36,179 nt of DNA from Cylindrobasidium torrendii FP15055 ss-10. Taxonomy: Eukaryota; Basidiomycota; Agaricomycetes; Agaricales; Physalacriaceae. The translations under genes and the position numbers were made by a program. Positions 21,248-31,800 of this stretch are shown one piece after another (position 1 is the stretch's first letter; every line of letters starts with the position of its first letter). The notes beneath the pieces were generated by a model. That model was not told where the DNA came from. It saw only the letters and a list, made by a program, of their open reading frames with translations, and did not search any database. Where the stretch lies: positions 1 through 36,179 of the forward strand of contig KN880673.1 of NCBI GenBank assembly GCA_000934385.1, in the 5' to 3' direction.

Positions 21248-22040
21248 TCAACACTGTGCACGCGTCAGACACATACGCACCCTCATACATGGACTCACTG
21301 CCGCAGCGGCCACGACTGCTGGGCTGCTATTCATGATAAGGGCTACAATGAGCCCATACAAACCCAGCACCTCTGCAAGAATCAAAATGAGGATCTAGTA
21401 CGATGTTAGCGGTGCCCCCCGATCCGTGTTCGGTGCTCATACCATCCCGACATAGAGGCGGGGCTGCTGGGCTGTCCCGCGCACGCCAGCATCACCAACG
21501 ATACCAATAGCAAAGCCTGCTGCCAGCCCTGACAGACCGACTGCGAGCCCAGCACCGAGCTGCATGAAGCCCTGGGACAGTGGGATCAATTGAGTGACTG
21601 AGAACTTGTCAGGCTGGACTAGGCTGGCTGGTTTGTGAGCCTTCCGTACCACCGTTGGCTATCATGATTGAGACGACGAGACCATAGATCTAAAAGCCTG
21701 GCCTCAGTGCTTTTCCCAGCAGATCTGAGCACAAACACTCACCGAAATAATACCTGCCATAATGACTGGTAGCGTTGACTGCATCATCATGTCGGGGCGC
21801 AGGACAGACATGGCGGCGATGCCGACGCCTGCTTTAGCGGTCCCGTAGCTGCATTGGCATGATGCTGTCGGTCGGTAAGAACGGCTGGTTGTGCATATGC
21901 ATACCTCGCGCCCATGCCTGTGTGGTAAGTTGAAGTTTTGTTAAATGAGATGGAGAGGTGAGCTGACTGGTGAAGATTATGGCGCTTGCGCATCCCATCG
22001 CACTGAAAAAAGGAGCATAAACGGGGCAGAGGTCGGTCAT
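21248..22040 (-). CDS. VMA3: V-type ATPase proteolipid subunit c
   Basis: Seven exons on the minus strand: 21968-22040, 21905-21917, 21743-21848, 21650-21689, 21443-21597, 21299-21394 and 21248-21253. They total 162 aa, the normal size of subunit c. Four membrane helices are evident. Landmarks are [84 protein letters not shown] and [19 protein letters not shown]. The glutamate in LAEVLGLYG is the conserved proton-carrying residue. Twelve or so copies of such proteolipids form the rotor ring of the vacuolar proton pump. Exon 2 has 13 nt and the last exon only a cysteine codon plus stop. The last intron (21254-21298, 45 nt, gtgagt...cag) is in frame; without it the tail would be 15 residues longer. 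The exon 4 donor at 21649 was chosen to keep IANG. Confidence 0.92.
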
Positions 22041-22098
22041 GCTGGCTCGGTGGGAAAGAGGAGTCTTGGCAGAGCTCAGCTATGTACCAGTGGCTTCC

Positions 22099-22105
22099 TA
22101 TATAT
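22099..22105 (-). promoter_or_regulatory. TATA-like element of subunit c gene
   Basis: ATATATA on the minus strand lies about 60 bases upstream of the ATG at 22040. It is a motif match only. Confidence 0.4.
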
Positions 22106-22853
22106 CCTCTCGATGCTTATCCTCGTACTTTGCCCGTCAAGTGGTCTCTGTCTCTGAGTACTGCGGATTCCGCGCAGAACGCTAACGTCCCTGCCATTGA
22201 AATGGACTGAGGACAATCGAGGTGCGCGTGATAAAACGAGCAGTGACCTTCCAGCAGGATCCTGTGGATGTATTGGGAGTACGACATTGTATAATACTAA
22301 GCACTGTAGCTAATATTGTGTCAACTAAGCACTAGCTTTATCCACTGCCAGTGGCACAATGTTTGATGCGATCAGACGAACAATGGCTGCCTCCTCGAAT
22401 TACTTAATATCTCCGCATGTCCAAAAAGGAATCAACATTTGCTTAGTCAATCATCTCAGGCGCTAATCACATCGCGATTCCGGTAGCATCGGGCTACTTA
22501 GCTGCATCGAACGGAAAGACATCATGTTCTCTGCTAGATCTAGACTCCATCATCTAACACGGTGTTGCTTCAGTCCATTCATCGCGGCACCAACTCAAGT
22601 ACTCAGTACTCAAACCCGAGAAGACACCTCACGTAAACTCCCACACCCACCCTCAGCTGTCTGCTTACCTACACACTGACTGCCGCGCCATCCATTAGTC
22701 GGTACACAGAGTGCTCGGCAACCTGCCAGGATCTCCACGGTTCACGGTTAGTTGACATACATACGGGCTTGCTAAACTTTACCCACAACAAACAGCGCCC
22801 TAGCCTGCCTTCCCTTAGCATACTTACCCCGATCCTTCATCACCGCAGACTAC

Positions 22854-22860
22854 TATAAAA
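22854..22860 (+). promoter_or_regulatory. TATA box of the small proline-rich gene
   Basis: TATAAAA lies 84-90 bases before the ATG at 22944 and supports a real transcription unit starting there. Confidence 0.5.
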
Positions 22861-22943
22861 CCAACTAACCAGAGCGATCCGAAATCTTTTCTCCTTCACG
22901 TCCCCCAACCCCACCCCAAGTCCGCTGCTAAGAGGTAGAAAGG

Positions 22944-23541
22944 ATGTCGGGACCCTACAGCCCAGAGATGAAGCAGGCATCTCGTACGTCCTTCTCTCTC
23001 TACCATTCAACCCCACCCGTATCGCCTGTGGAGTCCAAGGGCATATAGTTAACATAACCTACGACAGGTCCAAGGCCAGGTCCCGACTCATACGTCCAAA
23101 TAGGCAGACGGAACACCCTCGTCTCGCCTACACCCCGCCGCCCGACGCCGCAGCCGCAGGGGGTGGGACACTACGACCGGCCCTCGCGAGTGAGCATGTA
23201 TGGACAGCCCATAAACGTCTCGTCAACTCCCTTTGCGTACGTACACTTCGTGAATCTTGCTTGAGTCCTTATTTCTCTGGATTGGATTAATGCCTTCCCT
23301 GAAATCAATGTATCCGGTCGAAGTTGCTGAGTAGGACATGTTCATGGTTCTACGACCTTGCCGCATCTCCCCCCCCCTTATCTCATCTCCCTTCCTCGAA
23401 ACTCCATGCTCCCATGCCCACAAGTTCTTACCTCATTCTTCACGCAGCAGCGACAAAGACTCCTCATCTCAAAATTCAGACACAAAACCACCCAAGTCCG
23501 GATTATACACTCGCATAATGGCATTGGTCCGATGTCGATAG
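22944..23541 (+). CDS. Small proline-rich orphan protein
   Basis: No family is recognised. The model uses exons 22944-22983, 23068-23236 and 23448-23541, giving 100 aa with all junctions in phase. The product starts MSGPYSPEMKQAS, continues with GPDSYVQIGRRNTLVSPTPR and a Pro/Arg/Gln-rich stretch, then SDKDSSSQNSDTKPPKSG. It ends in a short hydrophobic piece (LYTRIMALVRCR). It looks disordered, with no signal peptide. The introns (84 and 211 nt) are longer than anything else nearby. The last acceptor is a tandem CAGCAG that could add or drop one serine. The start is supported by a TATAAAA box. The frame may instead continue into unseen exons, or the gene may have been shortened by the transposon insertion 146 bp downstream. 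Confidence 0.4.
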
Positions 23542-24004
23542 AACGTCGAACACCTTCACATCCCAGTGGCTGTTTGATGTTTACTTACTTAGATGTGCCG
23601 TGCTGTAGCCAGAATCCCTAAATAATATTTATCTTATGTAGCACGGTCTAAATGAATACCTGGACAGCAGACATTCAATCCTAATACAGTGGCGGCAATA
23701 ATTGATGTTCCCACCTAATAAGGAAGGTGCCATCAATTGCGCCTGGAGGGCCGACTGCAGCATCCGTGTGAGCATGGTTTCCCTTTGTTAGGCATGTAAT
23801 ATCACTTGTTACTACATATAAAAATGTAGATTTTCTTCTGAACCAACACTGTGCCTACGGGTTGGCCTTGCAGGCGCAATTGATGGCACCTTCCTTATTA
23901 GGTGGGAACATCAATTATTGCCGCCACTGTAGCAATCGAAAAAAGGGTATATTCACGAGGGAACCAAAGAGAATGAGCCACAACCTGTACTCGAGCACAA
24001 CCAT
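23542..24004. other. Intergenic region carrying a MITE
   Basis: Apart from the 243-bp element at 23687-23929 there is no recognisable feature. The right part would be the 3' untranslated region of the FAD oxidase gene. Confidence 0.6.
23687..23929. mobile_element. MITE, Tc1/mariner-like, TA target duplication
   Basis: The left terminal inverted repeat, 23687-23745, is the exact reverse complement of the right one, 23871-23929, over 59 bases, and similarity fades over about ten further bases. Both ends read CAGTGGCGGCAATAATTG inward. The element is flanked by TA at 23685-23686 and 23930-23931, the target duplication of Tc1/mariner-type elements. The 125-base interior has no coding capacity, so it must have been moved by a transposase encoded elsewhere. 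The perfect arms suggest recent insertion. It sits between the orphan gene and the 3' end of the FAD oxidase gene. Confidence 0.93.
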
Positions 24005-25802
24005 CTACTCTACACCCAAAGGAAACACAAACACCCTCGACGGGTCATACACATCTTTCAACTCCGATAATCGCTCGTAGTGCTGGCCATAGTACAGTTG
24101 TTGCCCTGCAAACTCATCAACGACTTGTCAAATCAAAGATGCAACATCCAGCTTACAGTTATCCAAACGGTCGTCGGGATAGTTGAGGTATGTCCCATAA
24201 GCCCAGTCCGAAGGCATGCTATCAACAATGGCTGCAGCTGCACCGTCGACAAAGGCATATCCTTCCTCGGGGTATGATGGTTGTCCATTCGCACTGTATG
24301 AGTACAGTTGTATTGTAAGAAGCGTACTGCGCGAGGCGAATGCGGTCGAGTCAACTGGTCGAGCATTGATCTGGCTGTTTGGACCGCCGTATGCCTCAGC
24401 TTGGAAGAACCATCCCTGGGGTCATGTTCAGTCACGAGCACTGCTCTGAGATCGCAAATGGCCTACTGTGCTAGTAGCGAATCCCTCGTTGGCCAGATAG
24501 TTCATCCAGTTCAACGACGCAGTAGGAGAAATAACTTCAGATTCGGGGGTCATCAAGCTCTTGGCGTAAAATGTGTTGGAACTATCCGGCTGAGAAGTGT
24601 CCAGAGAGCCGCCGCTGCGAAGCCTCAGAGCATCGATGAAGGTACCGTCTCCTTCGATATTGTTGGATCGAGGTGCAGGAAGCTTGCTTAGCAGAGGTCT
24701 AAGTGCATTATCGAGTGCGTCGCCTTGCGGTCCATTCCACATCCCATGGAACTGGACATGAATCTGGCCAAGAGAGTCACCACGAGAAAACCATCCTTCA
24801 ACGCCAAGTTCTTGGGGGATGCCATCGAGGATCCAGCTCTGGTAGTCGACAAATGCCTGCGCAGCCGTAGAAGCGTCCATCATCCAGTCGTAGTTCCAAG
24901 ATTTCGAGTAGCTCGGTACAGGATAGGTTTTGACAGCGATGGACGTCGTGATGCCAAATGAAGCTCCAGCACCAAGAAGCGCCTGGACAATGAGTGCATG
25001 AGCAAGCGGCAATGAGTTGGCTTGGTACTCACCCAGTAAAGGTCAGAGTTCTCAGAGCTTGAAGCCGTGACGATTGTACCATTGGCGATAACGACGGTAT
25101 GCTCCTCAATCGAATCCATGAGGAGACCCCACATCCTGGAAGTAATGCCAAATCCTCCAGCAGCTACGCATCATCAGTTCAGTAATGGACACAGTGAGAC
25201 GACATGGAGTACTTGCCTTGGTGTCCTCCCACGCCGACATATGCGCAGTTTCCGTGCGGTATAGCGCGACCATGTTGATTGAGCTTGCTTGCGACAGATC
25301 CGAGGCGAGCGCCTACGCCGATGGTAGCCAGATGGGTAGAATCCTCGTACGTGATTGACGCCATTCCGCTCATGTCGACGACGACCTCGCCATCCTTGCC
25401 ACCGAGGCCGGCAGCGATGTAGCTATGCTGTTAACATGTTCAGAAGAACGCTCTGGTGAAGTTGAGTTGAACGAACGTACACCGCCGCTGCGTGCAATGA
25501 CATTGTAATTGTTCTCGCCGCCAGCCTTGACAATTGCGGAGACCTGCTCGACAGAGGTGGGATAGGTAATAACGGCGGGTTGGTAGTTATAACGCTTGTT
25601 GACTGGAAAGACATATGAGTTCGCTGTCGGAATGGAAACATGGATGCCACGTACATGATGCGCTCGCTGAGCTAAACTCGCCACTGCCGGGGTATACCGC
25701 ACGCACGCCAGATTGTTCAAGGGCGGATTTGAGGTCGCTTTGGCCATGTACAGCAGCGAGGAGGGCTAACGCGACGAGCGTTCTGGAGATAGTGTGCGCC
25801 AT
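24005..25802 (-). CDS. Secreted FAD oxidase, BBE/glucooligosaccharide oxidase type
   Basis: Seven exons: 25655-25802, 25481-25602, 25217-25427, 25033-25163, 24467-24982, 24157-24415 and 24005-24105, giving 495 aa. A signal peptide (MAHTISRTLVALALLAAVHG) leads into the VAO-type FAD domain: PAVITYPTSVEQVSAIVKAG, then SGGHSYIAAGLGG. His91 in that motif and Cys151 in HGNCAYVGVGGH are 60 residues apart, as are the two residues that bind FAD covalently in glucooligosaccharide oxidase. A bicovalent flavin is therefore likely. The end (YYGQHYERLSELKDVYDPSR) is the BBE module. Such enzymes oxidise the reducing-end carbon of oligosaccharides, or other alcohols, with oxygen and release peroxide. The exact substrate is unknown. 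The third intron (25164-25216) starts with GC rather than GT. Confidence 0.92.
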
Positions 25803-26143
25803 TGTAAAGCAGTCGCGGCGGGCGCGTAGGATGTTGATAATGGTAGGCGTTTCCCGCAGAGCAGTTTGTGAAGATGGAAGTGTCTTGACAAGGGATGTTC
25901 AAAGCTGAAACCCATTTATACTTCTCCTCGTGCACATTGCGGCATTGCTGTCTGGATTCCCGCTATACGGTTTTGCATAATTTCGAAGTGTAGCGTATGT
26001 AGGCTTTGAGTGCCGCGAGCGTAGGACACTACTAGGCTGGCGTTCATGCACATGATGGCGGAAGGCAGAAAGAAAGGTCCGGCGATCGACAGCTCCATCA
26101 ATGATACGAGTGCCACTCAAGCTACATGCATTCAATAACGCCT
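25803..26143. other. Intergenic region, FAD oxidase promoter
   Basis: It lies upstream of the FAD oxidase and downstream of the MYND gene, which is on the same strand. A TATA element is listed separately. No gene is seen. Confidence 0.55.
25915..25921 (-). promoter_or_regulatory. TATA box of the FAD oxidase gene
   Basis: TATAAAT on the minus strand lies about 115 bases before the start codon at 25802. Confidence 0.45.
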
Positions 26144-28265
26144 TTATTCGAGAAAAATCTCATCATAATATATCCTCTTCTCTATCCTCTCTATAGTCGT
26201 GATGTCCACAATCTTCGACGACACCTTGATGACAATCAGCGGACCCTGCCTTTCCTGCCTCTTCTTCACCAACGCCTTAAAATGGACCGGATCGTAGTCT
26301 CCGTATCTCTTGTTCCGCTCCTTCTCCTCCACCCTGTCTATCTCGTTAACACTGAACACGAAACGTTTATTCTTCTCGCGGTCGCCGTACTCGTCCAGAG
26401 TGAAAACAACGGCGATCCTCCCGAGGGCGCGGTCAGTCGCATTATTTGGTCGCACAGGCCCTGTAGGGAAGGATGTCAAGCCTTTGAGCTCAGGAATCTT
26501 TGGTCCTATCGCAGTGGCAATACTACGCGCCATCAAGTCGCGCTCTTGATCGATTTCAAGTTGCTTCCGGACAAGGTCTTGGACGAAGTCTGCGTCGCGG
26601 GTGGATAAAGGCGCAATCATTGAAGATTCTGCGGGAAAAGGGGCGTTCTTTCAACTTGTGGTATGGTATGATTGAGAGATAGTAACTACCAAGACGCGTG
26701 CGGTGAATTTTCGCACAGTGGTTTCGGTGATGTTCCCTCCAGTGCGCCTCCCGGCAAGGTAAAGAGCAATATTCGAGAGTGGAACATCCCATGCACCGCT
26801 TTCGCTTCTCCGTAGCTGGCCTTGATCTCAATGCACACTAGGATGTCATAAAAATCAAGTTGATTGCTATAACTATGACCACTCACCGATGGATATGCAC
26901 AAATACGCCTTTTCTTCAAAATGTCTGCTGCAGCATCCATACGTGACTTGAGGGTTTCCTTGTAGAGTAGAAATGCCTCCCACAGCTTTCCTGACGTCTT
27001 GATCTCCCCCAGACTAGCTAGTCGCTCGATATACCGCACGGACCTCCGCGCTGCCCGATGAGTTGAGGGATACACCAGGTGCGCTATCAAACGTAGGATG
27101 CACTCAAATGCGCAATCTATCGTTTGCTTTGCGAAGTTGGCAGGCTGTGTACGATGATGCTCAAGAGCACGCGGAAACCGGAGGAGGGCAGGTAGGAGCT
27201 TAGCATTCAAAGCCTCAATAGTGCTTTTGGGTCCATCGACGAGGTACTCGTCGTGTATACTCTCCCAGACTATGATAGTCAGACGGTCGAAGGCTTCAGC
27301 ATAAGGACTCAGCTCCGTCTCCAAACGTGAGACCTTGTGCGCAAAAGTGACGATGGTTTCGGTGGCTCCGTGAGCGACAAGGGCGCGGCGAATGATGGGT
27401 ACTTTGGCGAGAATGGCGAAGAGTTTGAGGAGTTCCCAGCCGAAGCGTCGTACCATATACGATCTGGGACCGACTGTTGTGGTGAAGACTTCCTTTCCGC
27501 GAGCGACGAGAGCGGCGCCGACCATCCATGGATCCGAGCGCAGAGCTCCCCAGATGCCGTTAGGAGCATATTGCCCACTGAGTGGTGGGTATTCTGCGGT
27601 GCATGCAGTGTAAATGATCACGCCGTCGAAGTTCACGCGATGTTCGTTGTAAAATCTTGAACTAACTGCTGTGCGAATCCATGTCTGGACGATATGATGA
27701 TAGAGTAGGACATCAAGGGTTTCGAAGTGGTCATTGATTTGCGGACCATACATGATTGCTGCGAGCAGCGTGCCGATTGCGTCCACTATGGTGACTTCGT
27801 TCCGAGATTCAGGCTCTTCGCTCAGAAGAGGAGCGATTTCGAGCAACCTGGCCGCCCATTTGCCCGTTAGTCTGCACATTTTGACTACAAATTGACTCTG
27901 TGGGCGCTCGATTTCACTGAAGTAGAAGTGGTTGAAGGCAATCTGGATTGCCGTGAGGGCACGGATAGCGTTCTGCACAGTCTCGGTTTCGATCCATTGT
28001 GCGGCAGGTGTGGTTCTGAGGGATGCGGAGGCTTCGTCGAAACGATGGTCTGCGAGTGCAGCAGTGATGAAAGGACTCAAGTCCTGGAGATTCCCTCCCC
28101 TTTCCTCGAGATATGCTCGTTCCAGACGGCTTAACTTCCAGATGTCTGGGTCTTCTTTGACTAGTTTCTTGAGACAATGTTGTGAGCACAATATAGCACT
28201 TGAGATTATAATTCGAGTCCCACCAGAACCGCATCTACTGTTCGTTTTCTTATTACTGTAGCCAT
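26144..28265 (-). CDS. MYND zinc-finger protein
   Basis: The body is secure: 26887-28191 (open frame), 26690-26837 and 26144-26628, with introns of 49 and 61 nt. The large first part is alpha-helical and of unknown fold (for example IWKLSRLERAYLEERG, then FECILRLIAHLVYPSTH). A MYND finger spans the first junction: ICAYPSC, KRCMGCSTLEYCSLPC, HWREHHRNHC, with all Cys/His ligands present. A charged C-terminal region follows, ending EKRIYYDEIFLE. MYND fingers bind proline-rich peptides; the role of this fungal family is not known. The open frame at 28191 has no ATG and runs back to a stop near 28255, so a first exon is missing. One possible join is ATG at 28265, intron 28168-28256 (gtaata...aag), then LVKEDPDIWK, giving about 640 aa; this is tentative. 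Confidence 0.75.
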
Positions 28266-28888
28266 ATGGATGACTTGAAAGTGCTTAAAGCTTGAAAGTG
28301 GTAGTGACCGGAGATGGGTGATGTGATGGTCGATCATTTTGATGGCCATGTTGATGGCCGCGGATGACGGCGGAGCTGAGGAGTGCTTCTTTCCCCTCAT
28401 GTGTCAGCCTCGACCATGTTTGGATGAATATTTAGAAGGAAATGGACTCGAATGTCGGGCCGTGAGATACCGTGGACTGACCGTGGAGGTCAGGCGAGGT
28501 CGGATGAGCGTATGGAGAAAGGTAACACTGGTTGTCATTGTTTCTGTTCAGAAGGAGATTTACCTATGCCAGGCCTGCCGACCACGGCCACTGCAGCATA
28601 TCCCTTCGCTGCATGTGGCTTCTGCAAACTTGAATGTTTTCTGGTCGCTCCGATGAGCAGCTTTCCGTCATTTGGAGAGCCCGGCCCGATGAATCCAAGA
28701 GCGCGATATTTCTCCGAAGCGCGTTCGTGTGCGCGCGCAGAATTCGCACACACATTATTTCGCCCAATTTCTTTCGTCACCGGTCATGCGTCTAGCCAGG
28801 TCGTCCAGCCTTCCGCTTTCCTATATATATTGCGAACTTTCGTCTCTTGAGGTTCTTGTCCTTCTCCCCTCCGAGGTTCCAGTCCGCC
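28266..28888. other. Divergent promoter region, MYND gene and GH35 gene
   Basis: Open frames up to 132 codons occur on the plus strand but overlap others and show no protein pattern. The first exon of the MYND gene may extend into the left end. A TATA element for the GH35 gene lies at the right end. Confidence 0.5.
28821..28830 (+). promoter_or_regulatory. TATA box of the GH35 gene
   Basis: CTATATATAT lies about 60 bases before the ATG at 28889. Confidence 0.55.
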
Positions 28889-31800
28889 ATGAAGTTACTC
28901 GCGAGGCTTTCGCCTCTGGCGTTAGGATTGACAACAGCCGTCCATGCGTTTTCCTTCGACCTGGACGTTCTCGGACGCGCACCCTCATACACCGACCTTG
29001 TCAGCTTCGACAACTATTCGCTCAGTCTCCTTGGCCAGCGTCTATTCCTCCACTCTGGCGAATTTCACACCTACCGCCTCCCAGTTCCCGACCTATGGCC
29101 TGATATTCTGCAGAAGGTCAAGGCTGCCGGCTTCAACTCCCTCAGCATCTACACGCACATGGGAAGCATCAATCCCGCACCCGGCGTCATCGACTTCGAC
29201 GGGTATCGTGCGCTCAAGCCGCTCTATGAAGCCGCGAAGGAAGCCGGTATATGGCTTGTGATGAGGCCGGGTCCCGTAAGTTACTGCCACCTGATACACT
29301 TGGCACAGAAAGCCTGACTACTTTCAAGTACATCAACGCAGAGATCTCTGCAGGCGGTCTTGCGCACTGGCTTACAAGCGAAGTCGCCGGTACACTCAGG
29401 ACGAATGCGACCGACTTCCATGACTCTTGGGTACCCTACATCCAAGGCTTCATTGACGAGACAGCTCCGTACCAAATCACAGAGGGCGGCCCAGTCATTG
29501 CTGTACAAATTGGTATGTGGACGCGCCTGTAGTCTGCTGCAACATTTTCATTTCATCCATTCAGACAACGAATACTCGCAGAAATTGGGCGCAGAGTTCT
29601 TCCAAGAGCTCATCGACTATTACCACGCCTCAGACATCGTCGTTCCACTCACCTATAACGATCCTGGACAAAACAAGAACTTCATCAATGGCACTGGCGC
29701 TGTGGACTTGTATGGGTGCGTGCTTCCGTGCTCAATTTGAACGCGCGTTCAACCAAAGTGGGCAGAATCGACTATTACCCACAACTGTTCGACTGCTCGA
29801 ATCCATACGATTGGAAGCCGCTGAGGTCGAACTACCTCCAATATCACCTCGAGGCCAATCCGTCGCAGCCGCATTATAGTCCTGGTACGTCGGAAGAAAA
29901 ACTCTCTCTTAGTCCTTGGATAATGAACAGCGTATTTGCAGAATTCCAAGGTGGTGCCTTCGATGCTTGGGGTCCTACAGCACCTGGATACGATAGCTGC
30001 GCGACTCTCACCGGACCAGACTTCATGGACGTCTTCTACAAGCATATGTGGGCCAGCAACGCGAAGCTTATGAGCTACTATATGATATACGGCGGTACAA
30101 GCTGGGGTGCTATGCCCTTCCCGTGCGTACCCTGATATCGGCAGATGGGCAAAGCTGATGACCACGCAGTGGTGTGTATACCTCCTACGATTATGGCGCT
30201 ACTGTACGTGCATACTGGTCTCATTTGGGCAGCACGTCGACTGACTTGGCGCTATAGATATCCGAGAACCGTGTTCTGCGCAACAAATACGGCGAGCTCA
30301 AGCGACAAGGCTTCTTCATCCGAAGCTCGCCCGATTTCTACAAGACGCAATGGCTCGGGGATACGCTGAATGGTCTTAAAGTCGGAGCACCAGAAGACAC
30401 TTTTGTCACTCACCTTCTGAACCCCGATACCCAAGCTGGGTTCTATATCCTGAGGCACAACGATTCGGCAAGCAGGTATGAGACTTGTTTGGTCCTTACC
30501 GCATGCAGCTCACTGTGTCCAGGGATAACGTTGATGTTCCAATTACCATTCAGACCTCTGCCGGTCCCATTGACACCTCCATTGTGCTCGACGGTCGTCA
30601 GTCCAAGATCATCTTGGCTGACTACAAGTTTGGCGCCTCCTCCAGCATCCTCTATTCAACGGCGCAGGTGTACTTCGCGGGCGTGATTGATGACCGGGAT
30701 GTCATACTTCTGTATGGGGATGAAGGACAGGACGTCGAGTTTGCTATCGACCTTGTTGGTGAAAACAACGCTGAGGTGCCGGAGGGCGTGAGCATCACTG
30801 AAGGCAATACGACTGTCGTCAGTGTCAGCACTACCACTGGACTCCTTACTATCCACGACAGCGATGCCCAGCTTGTTCTTTTCGCGGACACAGAAACAGC
30901 AACAGGTTTCTTCGCACCGACCATCCCGGATGCAACTGCTGATTTCGGCAACTTCTGGAGCTATGGGACGAACAACACTGTCCTTGTCGGAGGAGGACCC
31001 TACCTTGTCCGCACGGCGTCCATTGATGGCGAAACGCTTGTCTTGACTGGCGACCTCAACACCAGCACCACTGCAACCATCATTGCGCCAGCATCCGTCC
31101 AGGCTGTGAAGTGGAACGGTGTTGACCTCGAAGTGTCTGCAAGCAACGTCTCGAGCAAGGGCGCGCTTCAAGCCGCGCTGCCATTCGCTGGACTGAGCGA
31201 ACAGATTTCGCTACCGACATTGGGTGGATGGAAATACCGCGACAGCTTGCCGGAGATCACCACGGGATACGACGACAGCGCGTGGACTATCGCCAACAAG
31301 ACGCAGACCAATATCCCGCAGAAGCCACTGTATGGTGATGGTCGTGTGTTGTATGGTTGTGACTATGGGTTGTGCGTATTCTCTTGGGCAACGAGCATTG
31401 ATGCTGAGGGCCCCTTAGCTGTGAGAACATCGTTTTGTGGCGAGGACATTTCAACTCGACCGGGGAGCAGAAGAGCGTCAATCTGAGCATCAATGGCGGG
31501 CAAGGTAAATACAGACGTTGCTACATCTAGACGTTGACTGATCATTGTGTTCAGCTTACGCCGCGACTGTGTGGTTGAACGACGTCTTCTTGAACACCTC
31601 TTACGGAAAGTAAGTGGTATGGCTAGTCCAAGATGGAACGAAAGCTCATTCCCATGCTAGCTCGACGAATAACAGGAACCCAATTGAGGAGCGCGACTTG
31701 GTATTCAACTTCCCGGAAGGTGCTCTCGTTGACGGGGATAATGTAATCACTGTCGTCCAAGACAACATGGGTCTGAACGAGACAAATGGAGGTGAGTTTA

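Larger units (their letters stand above)
22041..22943. other. Divergent promoter region, subunit c and orphan gene
   Basis: No gene is supported. Probable TATA elements sit at both ends (listed separately). A 13-nt palindrome ccactgccagtgg lies at 22342-22354, and a tcaagtactcagtactcaa repeat near 22595-22613. Confidence 0.5.

Noticed and set aside
21437..21652. Minus-strand frame starting [14 protein letters not shown] before subunit c sequence
   Set aside because: It starts at GTG and reads through intron 21598-21649. The family continuity shows it is not a separate start.
22342..22354. 13-nt palindrome ccactgccagtgg as a MITE excision footprint
   Set aside because: It shares CCACTG/CAGTGG with the MITE ends but lacks the next bases and the TA duplication pattern expected of a footprint.
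28452..28850. 132-codon plus-strand frame before the GH35 gene
   Set aside because: It overlaps other frames and the TATA box region, with no protein-like conservation pattern.
30485..30525. Plus-strand frame starting MFGPYRMQLTVSR as a separate protein start
   Set aside because: The ATG lies inside intron 30476-30522 of the GH35 gene; splicing from ASR to DNVDVP restores the protein.
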